Origin: a virus
Virus record (IMG/VR): IMGVR_UViG_3300021356_000146
Location: 1-25,950 of that record
DNA: 25,950 bases
Strand: one strand, 5' to 3'
The notes below the pieces were generated by a model, which worked only from the letters and a program-made list of their open reading frames with translations, was not told the DNA's origin and ran no database searches. The position numbers and the translations under genes are program-made. Below, piece by piece: positions 1 to 6,605 of this stretch; the first letter of the stretch is position 1; each line of letters opens with the position of its first letter.

Positions 1-2952
1 GAACCAAGATTCACTGATGAGGAAATGGCAGAGGTGGATAGGCTTCAGAGTGATCCTACCTCTGAGTATTACTACAATGACCCTGATGAAAGTTTTATGG
101 AAAGGTTAAAAAGAAAGCTTGCTCCGTATGGAGAAGACTTCAAGGGTTTTGTGGAATATCTTTTTACTCCTAGTAGACACTTTGGTACAGGTCAATACAA
201 CGAAGGTGGTATGGCAGAACAGATGGAGATGTTTGGTTACACTGCTGAAGGAGCACAGCAGGAAGCTGACAAGTTTGTAGAGGAAGCAGGAGATTTAGAA
301 ACTGATATATCTAAGGCTGCATCCTTTGTCGTTCCATTCTATGACTCAGGTGTGAACATAGCAAACGTTGCACAAGAGTACATGAAACCTGAACAGGAAC
401 GTGACTACGAGTATATAAAAGATCAGTTTAGAGAAGCAGGTCAGAGTGCTGCCATAGAAGGTGGTCTACTTCTTATGGGTGGTGTTGCAGGTAAATACGG
501 AGCCAAAGGTATCAAGGCTCTAGCTGATAAAGTAAAACAATACGAGATAGATCCTACAGCAATGTCAGCATTTGGTACAGGAGCTATCAGGAAAAAACCT
601 ACCATTAAAGAAGGTGTTCCCACTATAGAGGCAGCAGGTCTTACAGACGAAGCTATTGATGCTTGGCGTAGTAAGAATGAGACACCTAAAGAATTTAGAG
701 ATTCTCTAAAAGGTAGAAATCCTGAATTACAAGCTCAAGCAAAACGTTTAGGCATAGCACAAAAGTTTGAACAGGGTGTTGGGGGTAGAGTTGCTTCTGG
801 TATTTCTAATGTTGTAAGAGATACATATCGAAAACTAGCTGACGAATTAAGACCAATACGTAAAGTAAATAAAGTTCCTAAACCTGCTACCAATAAAGAA
901 ATTGTTAGTGCTCTTAACAGCCGACAAAGAACAAGCCCTATTATAGGTTTAAATGATGTTATACCAGAAAAAGATATTGTTGATGTAAGATTAAATATAC
1001 CTGCTTATACTGACTATGATGTATGGGTTCCAACAATTAGACATGATGGAAAAGAAAAGTATAAAGCTGCTGTAAGAATACAAAATGTAAAATTTATACA
1101 GCCTGATTCTGGTCCTGTAAGAAAAGCACAAGGAGTTGCTGAAGGTAGAGAAAAGAGTCCATTTGCTGTTATGACAGGTGAGTATGTTGAAGGTACTGAT
1201 AATGAAATTTTCGACATGGCAAAAGAAGTTTTTGATAGTGATGAGTGGACACAAGTAGGGTATGACCCAATAAAAAGAGGTTTCTTTTATGACAGAGAGA
1301 CTGGACAAGCAATCCTAGAAGCAGATGAAGTAATTCAGGTAGGGCATTTGGTCTTAGCAAAAAACGCAAAGAAGACAGACCCAGATGTTTTGCCTTTTAA
1401 TAAAGGCGGTGCAGTAATGGACGATCAAATGGAAATGGCATTCATGCAAGAGGGTGGAATAGCAGATGATGGTCTGGACGTAGACCCAGTATCAGGAAAC
1501 GAAGTACCACCTGGCTCTCTTGCAGAGGAAGTACGAGATGATATTCCTGCACAACTCTCTGAGGGTGAGTATGTTGTTCCTGCTGATGTTGTAAGATACT
1601 ACGGTGTCAAGTTCTTTGAAGATCTAAGAGATCAAGCTAAACGTGGGTTAGCTGAGATGGAAGCCAATGGACGCATAGGTGGAGAGCCTGTACCTGAAGG
1701 TGGTCCTGTAAATGATCAGGAACTATCTGAGCAAGAAATGGCTGCTATCAGAGAAGTAATGGGTATGGCTGAAGGTGGTACTATACAAAACCCTTACCTA
1801 CAGCAACAACAAATGTATAGCCAACCTGCGCCACAGGCTATAGGAAACACCATTGGATATTCAGGTGGTGGTCAAGTTCAAGGTTATCAAGCAGGTAATC
1901 CAGTTGTTTCAACCCCTGTTTCTTCTCAACCTGATGCTCCCTCTTACGCACAAAATACTTTTAATCCTATGCAGTATGGTCTTGGATTTAGCTTTATGGG
2001 TGGTCAGCCACAACAACAACCGCCAGTTGCAGATAATCCTAATGTCCCTGAAGTCCTGACTCTCTATGGTCCTAACGGAGAGATAAGAACATTTAACATG
2101 CCTCTCAGTGAAGCAGATGCTGCAGAAGTAGCTCGACTAAAAGAGTTAGGATACTCAGAAACAAAGGCTGTAACAACTACTTCTGTTACAGGAGGAGGTG
2201 GTGGAGGTAGTTCAAGACCACCAGTAGAAACAGATCCTAACAAGTGGATGAAAGATTTTGACTACACTGATATGGGTAATCTAGGATCACAGACATCTGA
2301 TATGTTAAAGAAATCTCCAGTGGGTAGTGTTATAGGGGCATTTATGAATGGTACTACTGCTGCTCAAGCTGCTGCTAACATTATTATTTTAGAAAATAAT
2401 GGTGGTGATCCAGAAGAAGTAGCTAGATTAAAAAGCCAGTACCAACAATTTATTAAAGACTCTAAACTGGGTTACATGCCAAAAGGTTTAATAAATGGTG
2501 ATAGACTCGCAAAAGATATTGTGGAAAATAACATAGATGTAGCTTTATTTGAGGACTCTACTGATCCTTTTGGTAATAGGATATTTAAAGAAGGAACAGA
2601 CGATTTTGAAAAGTTTGTTAAAAAAGTTGGACCTAAAGGTAGAGGTGCAAAAGGAATACAAGATACCATAGCAGCAACAAGTGCACCACCACCTAGACCT
2701 GCTCCAACAGGAACTGGTGTTTCAATTACCCCTCCTACTGATACTAAAAGAAAATCTTTAGATGTTAGAAAAGCAGAAGCACAAACTAGAATAGATGCAA
2801 AAAAACGTAGAGATAAAAGAAAGAAATCAGTTACAAAAGCTAAATCTATTAGCAAAGATGTAAAAGGAAAGGGAGCAAAAGCTGTAAGTGCTACACAAAA
2901 AGCAGGTCCGTTTAATAAAGGTGGACTAATGAATAAAAAGGGCGACAAGTAA
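1..2952 (+). CDS. Large glycine-motif structural protein, 5'-partial, with polyvalent-protein-like domain
   Basis: The frame is open from base 1. The first in-frame ATG (25) has no spaced Shine-Dalgarno sequence, so the true start is probably upstream. Residues are numbered here from that ATG (975 aa). Seen: a Gly/Ala-rich hydrophobic stretch at 141-162; a compact region at about 317-447 with DVWVPTIRH, EWTQVGYDP, FFYDRETG and ADEVIQVGHLVLAKN; a segment at 507-536 with LSEGEYVVPADVVRYYG; a Gln/Pro/Gly-rich low-complexity part at 590-670; a Gly6 linker near 723; and a Lys-rich tail. Short 'GG' motifs recur (NEGGMAEQ, NKGGAVMDD, QEGGIADD, AEGGTIQ, NKGGLMNK). From memory, the 317-447 region resembles domains of phage polyvalent proteins that are co-injected with DNA, and the SEGEYVVPADVVRYYG type is common in marine phages. 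Its place before the scaffold gene suggests a virion or head-associated protein. No enzymatic role can be assigned. Confidence 0.6.
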   Translation, partial: EPRFTDEEMAEVDRLQSDPTSEYYYNDPDESFMERLKRKLAPYGEDFKGFVEYLFTPSRHFGTGQYNEGGMAEQMEMFGYTAEGAQQEADKFVEEAGDLETDISKAASFVVPFYDSGVNIANVAQEYMKPEQERDYEYIKDQFREAGQSAAIEGGLLLMGGVAGKYGAKGIKALADKVKQYEIDPTAMSAFGTGAIRKKPTIKEGVPTIEAAGLTDEAIDAWRSKNETPKEFRDSLKGRNPELQAQAKRLGIAQKFEQGVGGRVASGISNVVRDTYRKLADELRPIRKVNKVPKPATNKEIVSALNSRQRTSPIIGLNDVIPEKDIVDVRLNIPAYTDYDVWVPTIRHDGKEKYKAAVRIQNVKFIQPDSGPVRKAQGVAEGREKSPFAVMTGEYVEGTDNEIFDMAKEVFDSDEWTQVGYDPIKRGFFYDRETGQAILEADEVIQVGHLVLAKNAKKTDPDVLPFNKGGAVMDDQMEMAFMQEGGIADDGLDVDPVSGNEVPPGSLAEEVRDDIPAQLSEGEYVVPADVVRYYGVKFFEDLRDQAKRGLAEMEANGRIGGEPVPEGGPVNDQELSEQEMAAIREVMGMAEGGTIQNPYLQQQQMYSQPAPQAIGNTIGYSGGGQVQGYQAGNPVVSTPVSSQPDAPSYAQNTFNPMQYGLGFSFMGGQPQQQPPVADNPNVPEVLTLYGPNGEIRTFNMPLSEADAAEVARLKELGYSETKAVTTTSVTGGGGGGSSRPPVETDPNKWMKDFDYTDMGNLGSQTSDMLKKSPVGSVIGAFMNGTTAAQAAANIIILENNGGDPEEVARLKSQYQQFIKDSKLGYMPKGLINGDRLAKDIVENNIDVALFEDSTDPFGNRIFKEGTDDFEKFVKKVGPKGRGAKGIQDTIAATSAPPPRPAPTGTGVSITPPTDTKRKSLDVRKAEAQTRIDAKKRRDKRKKSVTKAKSISKDVKGKGAKAVSATQKAGPFNKGGLMNKKGDK

Positions 2953-2971
2953 ATAATAACTATAAGGCTAC

Positions 2972-2988
2972 CCAGGAATGGTTCCTGG
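2972..2988 (+). promoter_or_regulatory. Perfect 7-bp hairpin upstream of scaffold gene
   Basis: CCAGGAA (2972-2978) and TTCCTGG (2982-2988) are perfect inverted repeats around a 3-nt loop. They lie in the 60-nt gap between two genes. No T-run follows, so this is not a standard intrinsic terminator. An RNA-processing or mRNA-stability stem is more likely. The scaffold Shine-Dalgarno sequence AAAGGAG (2998-3004) lies just downstream. Confidence 0.5.
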
Positions 2989-3012
2989 CCCCAACATAAA
3001 GGAGAACTTTAA

Positions 3013-3957
3013 ATGCCTGAATTAACTGAAATGGAAAAACCAAAGACTGCAGGTTATGTAGATCGTGGATACAACCACTCTAGAAAACAAAAACGTATGG
3101 AAGAAGAAGAGGCAGAGATTGCCCGACTAGAAGCAGAGGCTCGTGGTGAAGAAGTTACTGAGAGTGAATCCAGTGGCGAAGATACTGAGAACACCGAAGT
3201 ACAAGCAACAGACGATTCCAAACAAGAAGAAACCGAAGAGGAAACCGAAGCACAGGAAAACGATAGTAGCCTGAGTGCTGAAGAGAAATCTTTTAAGAAA
3301 CGTTATGGTGACTTGCGTAGACATATGCAAGACAAAGAGAAAGAGTGGAACGAAAAGTTTGAAGCTCTACAAGCCAGAAGTGAACGTGAAGGTATTATTC
3401 CTCCTAAGTCTGATGAAGACATAGATGCTTGGTCAAGGAAGTATCCAGACGTTGCAGGTATTGTAGAAACCATAGCAGCTAAAAAAGCTCAAGAGATGTT
3501 CAGTAAAGCTGAGTCACGTCTACAAGAGTTAGACGAAGCTCACCTTGAAGCAGAAAGAGTAAAAGCAGAAAACGCTATTCGTAAGTCTCATGAAGACTTT
3601 GACGAATTAAGAGAATCAGATCAGTTTCACGACTGGGCAAATGACCAACCTAAATGGGTTAAGGATGCACTCTACGAAAACATGGATGATCCTGGCTCAG
3701 TTATTCGTGTGATTGATCTATACAAGATTGACAACGGTATGACCGTTGCAGCTAAGAAACAATCTAAGAAAGCTGCAGCATCTACTGTTGCAAAAGGAAC
3801 TCGTGCTTCTATTGATGTAGAAGGTGTACAGGGATCTATTAAAGAGTCTGATGTAGCCAAGATGTCAAATAAGGAGTTTGAGGAAATGCAGGACAAAATA
3901 AACGAAGCGATGCGTAAAGGCAAGTTTATTTACGATGTTTCGGGTTCTGCAAGATAA
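3013..3957 (+). CDS. Capsid assembly scaffolding protein
   Basis: This 314-residue, highly charged protein lies directly before the major capsid gene, the T7 gp9/gp10 arrangement. Residues 29-93 are strongly acidic, with long Glu/Asp runs. Residues 94-190 are charged and helix-forming, with probable coiled coil. A conserved-looking segment at 193-239 contains HEDFDELRESDQFHDWAN, QPKWVKDALYEN and IDLYKID. The C-terminus is basic and helical (279-306), as expected for the coat-binding end of scaffolds. No transmembrane segment or catalytic motif is visible. The start is supported by AAAGGAG eight bases upstream. From memory, this type of sequence is regularly annotated as scaffold in marine podoviruses. 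It should act transiently inside the procapsid. Confidence 0.8.
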   Translation: MPELTEMEKPKTAGYVDRGYNHSRKQKRMEEEEAEIARLEAEARGEEVTESESSGEDTENTEVQATDDSKQEETEEETEAQENDSSLSAEEKSFKKRYGDLRRHMQDKEKEWNEKFEALQARSEREGIIPPKSDEDIDAWSRKYPDVAGIVETIAAKKAQEMFSKAESRLQELDEAHLEAERVKAENAIRKSHEDFDELRESDQFHDWANDQPKWVKDALYENMDDPGSVIRVIDLYKIDNGMTVAAKKQSKKAAASTVAKGTRASIDVEGVQGSIKESDVAKMSNKEFEEMQDKINEAMRKGKFIYDVSGSAR

Positions 3958-3961
3958 TTAG

Positions 3962-3989
3962 TTGACATATTTAAAGTCATCTATATAAC
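3962..3989 (+). promoter_or_regulatory. Sigma70-type promoter for the capsid gene
   Basis: A perfect -35 hexamer TTGACA (3962-3967) is followed after 16 bases by TATAAC (3984-3989), five of six matches to TATAAT. It starts four bases after the scaffold stop codon, in the only long intergenic gap of the window. Predicted transcription starts near 3995-3997, exactly at the foot of the stem-loop 3994-4038. No phage-type single-subunit polymerase promoter was recognised. Confidence 0.6.
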
Positions 3990-3993
3990 TACG

Positions 3994-4038
3994 AGTATCT
4001 GACTTGAAGCCTCCGTAAGGACTACCTTCAAAGATACT
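3994..4038 (+). ncRNA. Bulged long stem-loop in the capsid-gene leader
   Basis: The left arms AGTATCT (3994-4000) and TTGAAG (4004-4009), separated by a 3-nt bulge, pair with the continuous right arm CTTCAA-AGATACT (4026-4038). An inner CCT/AGG mini-stem lies at 4010-4020. That gives 13 outer base pairs plus 3 inner. TTTT begins at 4038, so a weak intrinsic terminator for the scaffold transcript is the alternative. Placed at the predicted 5' end of the promoter 3962-3989, it more probably stabilises the capsid mRNA. Confidence 0.55.
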
Positions 4039-4087
4039 TTTCATTAAAAGTCTAAACTACAAAGAACTACCTGGACAAGTATAGGCC

Positions 4088-4122
4088 CAGTGGTATTTGG
4101 TAGCGCAACCTAATACTAACTG
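4088..4122 (+). ncRNA. Second leader stem-loop, upstream of capsid gene
   Basis: CAGT (4088-4091) pairs with ACTG (4119-4122), GTATT (4093-4097) with AATAC (4112-4116), and GGT (4099-4101) with ACC (4108-4110), with one T-T mismatch and a small internal loop. The hexaloop is AGCGCA. It lies about 60 bases before the capsid Shine-Dalgarno sequence and leaves that site free. The role is unknown: leader stability or regulation are both possible. Confidence 0.45.
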
Positions 4123-4184
4123 CACCCTAGAAAACGTACAGCCTCTTTCAGATGTTTAAGCTTTCTTCATAAGCCAAATATCAT

Positions 4185-4189
4185 GGAGG
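4185..4189 (+). promoter_or_regulatory. Shine-Dalgarno site that fixes the capsid start
   Basis: GGAGG lies eight bases before ATG 4198. It overlaps the codons that follow an in-frame ATG at 4183, which has no ribosome site of its own. Translation should therefore begin at 4198, not 4183. Confidence 0.85.
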
Positions 4190-4197
4190 ATTTAACT

Positions 4198-5271
4198 ATG
4201 GCTTTTCAAACCGCATCGGGTTACGGTAATTTACCTAACGGTAATTTTAGTTCCGTAATCTACTCCAAGAAAGTACAACTTGCTTTCCGCAAGAGTACTG
4301 TCGTAGGAGACATCACTAACTCTGATTATTTTGGGGAGATTTCTGCCCAAGGTGATACAGTGAAAATTATCAAGGAGCCAGAAATTTCTGTGAACGCCTA
4401 TGCTAGGGGTACACAGGTTTCAGCACAAGACCTTGATGACGAAGACTTCTCTCTAGTTGTCGATAAAGCAAACTACTACGCTTTTAAAATTGACGATATA
4501 GAAGAAGCGCATAGTCATGCGAATTTCATGCAGCTTGCAACTGATCGTGCAGCATATCGTTTGGCTGATCAGCATGACCAAGAAGTTCTTGGTTATCTAT
4601 CAGGTTACAAACAGTCTGCTTTACACTCAAATGCAGGTGCAGTGAATGACGTAGTAAACGGAACTAAAGCAGTTTCAACTGCAGGTTCTGACGAATTGTT
4701 GACATCAATGAAACTCCGCAAGGACTCATTTGGCAACATCACAACTGGCTCTGCAGGAGATCACTCAATTCCTGTAGCAGCACGTCTACCAGGTGCAACA
4801 GCACTACCAACAGCAACTGTTTCTCCTGCAATGATCGTAGCTCGTATGGCTCGTTTGTTGGATCAACAGCAAGTTGATACACAAGGTAGATGGCTCGTTG
4901 TAGACCCTGTGTTCATGGAAATATTAGCTGACGAAGATTCACGTCTGTTAAATTCTGACTATGGACAGTCTGGTGCTCTACGTAACGGTCTAGTACTGAA
5001 CAACCTACATGGCTTCAGAATCTATAGTTCTTCAAACCTTCCTGCAGTAGGAACAGGCCCAGGAACTACAGGCTCTGCAAACCAAAACAGTAACTTTGGT
5101 GTTATTGTTGCAGGTCATGACTCAGCAGTAGCAACTGCAGAGCAGATCAGTAAGACTGAAACATATCGTGATCCAGATAGCTTTGCTGACATTGTTAGAG
5201 GAATGCACCTATATGGTCGCAAGATTCTACGTCCAGAAGCAATCGTCACTGCTAAATATAACGCAGCTTAA
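4198..5271 (+). CDS. Major capsid protein (T7-like, HK97-fold family)
   Basis: This 357-residue protein is called from the ATG preceded by GGAGG at optimal distance; the upstream ATG at 4183 is inside that ribosome site. Seen: an N-terminal NFSSVIYSKKVQLAFRKSTV segment; a central region with VVDKANYYAFKIDDIEEAHS followed by a helix rich in Ala/Gln/Asp, like the spine-helix region of T7 gp10-type coat proteins; then RWLVVDPVFMEILADE and a C-terminal GMHLYGRKILRPEAIV strand region. Size, position directly after the scaffold and the strong translation signals agree with the most abundant virion protein. It should form the icosahedral shell. The 240-base leader with promoter and stem-loops suggests extra transcription of this gene. 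No protease or decoration domain is fused to it. Confidence 0.88.
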   Translation: MAFQTASGYGNLPNGNFSSVIYSKKVQLAFRKSTVVGDITNSDYFGEISAQGDTVKIIKEPEISVNAYARGTQVSAQDLDDEDFSLVVDKANYYAFKIDDIEEAHSHANFMQLATDRAAYRLADQHDQEVLGYLSGYKQSALHSNAGAVNDVVNGTKAVSTAGSDELLTSMKLRKDSFGNITTGSAGDHSIPVAARLPGATALPTATVSPAMIVARMARLLDQQQVDTQGRWLVVDPVFMEILADEDSRLLNSDYGQSGALRNGLVLNNLHGFRIYSSSNLPAVGTGPGTTGSANQNSNFGVIVAGHDSAVATAEQISKTETYRDPDSFADIVRGMHLYGRKILRPEAIVTAKYNAA

Positions 5272-5285
5272 AGGGAGATTGACTT

Positions 5286-5819
5286 ATGGCTACTTATGAT
5301 ATGACAGCAAAAGCAACTACTGGCGTAAACTCCGACAGTATTGCTGAAGCACGATCACGATTCCAATCAAATGGCATGTACATGCGTGAGGCTGTACTTG
5401 ACTTTGATAAGATGACTGCCGCAGGTTGGACTGCTGCTAACGGTGACATCTTTCAACTACTAGAAATTCCTGCTGACACTATGGTAATGTTTGCAGGTGC
5501 TTATGTTGAAGCTGCTGTTGATGGCACATCTCCAACTGTTGACATTGACTTTGCCGCAGGTGATGACATTGTTGACGGTGGTGACGTTTCATCTACTGGT
5601 TGGTTGGCATCAGGAACTAACGGTCAAGCAATGGTTCTTGGCACAGGTGCTGCCTCTACATTTACACAGCACGTAACAACTACAGACACAATTGACGTTA
5701 AATTGATTGCTGCTTCTGCAGACGTTACATCTGGACGCATTCGTGTTGTCGCAGGTTGTGTAGACACAGGTATATCTGGTCGAGTACGAGCAACCGAAGT
5801 GTCTCGTGACCAAGTATAA
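5286..5819 (+). CDS. Small capsid-associated protein (candidate decoration/minor head protein)
   Basis: This 177-residue protein is made directly after the major capsid protein, 14 bases downstream, with AAGGGAG eight bases before the start. It is rich in Ala, Thr, Asp and Gly, with alternating beta-strand-like segments (DTMVMFAGAYVEAAVDG; TIDVKLIAASADVTSGRIRV). There is no signal peptide, membrane segment or catalytic motif. It lies between the coat gene and the terminator and so belongs to the capsid transcription unit. That suggests near-stoichiometric production and a role on or in the head. A beta-rich decoration protein is the best guess. The family is not recognised by name, and a head-fibre or tail accessory protein is also possible. 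Confidence 0.5.
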   Translation: MATYDMTAKATTGVNSDSIAEARSRFQSNGMYMREAVLDFDKMTAAGWTAANGDIFQLLEIPADTMVMFAGAYVEAAVDGTSPTVDIDFAAGDDIVDGGDVSSTGWLASGTNGQAMVLGTGAASTFTQHVTTTDTIDVKLIAASADVTSGRIRVVAGCVDTGISGRVRATEVSRDQV

Positions 5820-5826
5820 ATACTTT

Positions 5827-5850
5827 AAGGGGCAGGGCGACTTGCCCCTT
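5827..5850 (+). terminator. Strong GC-rich hairpin terminator after the capsid unit
   Basis: AAGGGGCA (5827-5834) and TGCCCCTT (5843-5850) form an 8-bp perfect stem, extendable by flanking TTAA/TTTAA with one bulged T and by a G-U pair inside. The stem is followed only by TTTAACCTT, so the U-tract is weak and partial read-through is likely. The site, directly after the capsid unit, matches where T7 has its major terminator. Confidence 0.7.
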
Positions 5851-5874
5851 TAACCTTATCTAAGGGATTTTTTT

Positions 5875-6603
5875 ATGGCAACTTATGTAACACTCGTAAA
5901 TCAACTTTTAAGACGTTTAAATGAAGTTACACTAGATACTGCAGGTGAAGGGTTTCCTACAGTACGTAACGTTCAAGCACTTGCTAAAGATGCTATTAAT
6001 AACTCCATTAGAAATATAATACAAACAGGACAAGAGTTTCCTTTTCTTAAAACAACATACACAGAAACGTTAGCAGCAGGAACAAGACAGTATTCTTTTC
6101 CTGCTGATTATTCTAGTGCTGACTGGCAAACATTTTACATTAAAAAGCTAACATCTGTTGATAACACCCCAATGCACTTACCGTCTATAACGTATGATGA
6201 ATACATTCAAAGATATAGACATTTTGATGATACAGGAGATGCAACAGGTATATCTGCTCCTACCCTCGTTTACCAAACTAACGAAGAAAAGTTTGGGGTT
6301 ACTCCTATTCCTGATAACTCATACGAGATAGAGTATGTGTACTACAAGTTTCCTACTGATCTATCTTCTTTTAATGACACTTGTCTTATCCCAGATAGAT
6401 TTAATCATGTAGTTATTGATGGCTCTATGATGTACATGATGAGATTTAGATCTAATGAACAGAGTGCTGCGATGCATCAACAAAATTTTGAAGATGGTAT
6501 AAAAATGATGCGAAGAGTTCTTATAGATGAACATCTCAGAGTAAGATCAACTGTCGTTGATAGAATTAACTCTTCTAATCAGGTGTTGGGTAGAGTACTG
6601 TAA
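5875..6603 (+). CDS. Head-tail adaptor / tail tubular protein A-like
   Basis: This 242-residue protein begins with a helical region (LVNQLLRRLNEVTLDTAGEG, then a helix to about residue 50). A beta-rich middle follows, with AGTRQYSFPADYSSADW, LTSVDNTPMHLPSITYDEYI and EEKFGVTPIPDNSYEIEYVY. A helical C-terminal part (residues 177-240) ends it. This helix-beta-helix layout and length fit the podovirus adaptor ring below the portal (T7 gp11, P22 gp4 and the SU10-type adaptor families). The start has AAGGGA seven bases upstream, beyond the terminator. Its stop overlaps the next start in TAATG, so it is translationally coupled to the nozzle candidate, as expected for T7 genes 11/12-type partners. 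Exact family membership is from memory. Confidence 0.7.
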   Translation: MATYVTLVNQLLRRLNEVTLDTAGEGFPTVRNVQALAKDAINNSIRNIIQTGQEFPFLKTTYTETLAAGTRQYSFPADYSSADWQTFYIKKLTSVDNTPMHLPSITYDEYIQRYRHFDDTGDATGISAPTLVYQTNEEKFGVTPIPDNSYEIEYVYYKFPTDLSSFNDTCLIPDRFNHVVIDGSMMYMMRFRSNEQSAAMHQQNFEDGIKMMRRVLIDEHLRVRSTVVDRINSSNQVLGRVL

Positions 6604-6605
6604 TG
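6601..6605 (+). promoter_or_regulatory. TAATG stop/start overlap
   Basis: The stop codon TAA of the adaptor gene shares its last base with the ATG of the next gene. No separate strong ribosome site is visible just upstream, so re-initiation coupling is likely and would keep adaptor and nozzle levels linked. Confidence 0.75.

Noticed and set aside
2472-2948. 158-codon open frame on the minus strand
   Set aside because: It is antisense to the Lys/Ala-rich tail of the first gene. Its Phe/Leu/Ser composition is what antisense of such sequence gives, and no ribosome site or homology-like motif is seen.
4081-4165. tRNA gene in the capsid leader
   Set aside because: Only the D-arm-like stretch is present; no acceptor, anticodon or T-arm pairing could be built.
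4183-4197. Upstream ATG as capsid start
   Set aside because: This ATG overlaps the Shine-Dalgarno sequence of ATG 4198 and has none of its own.
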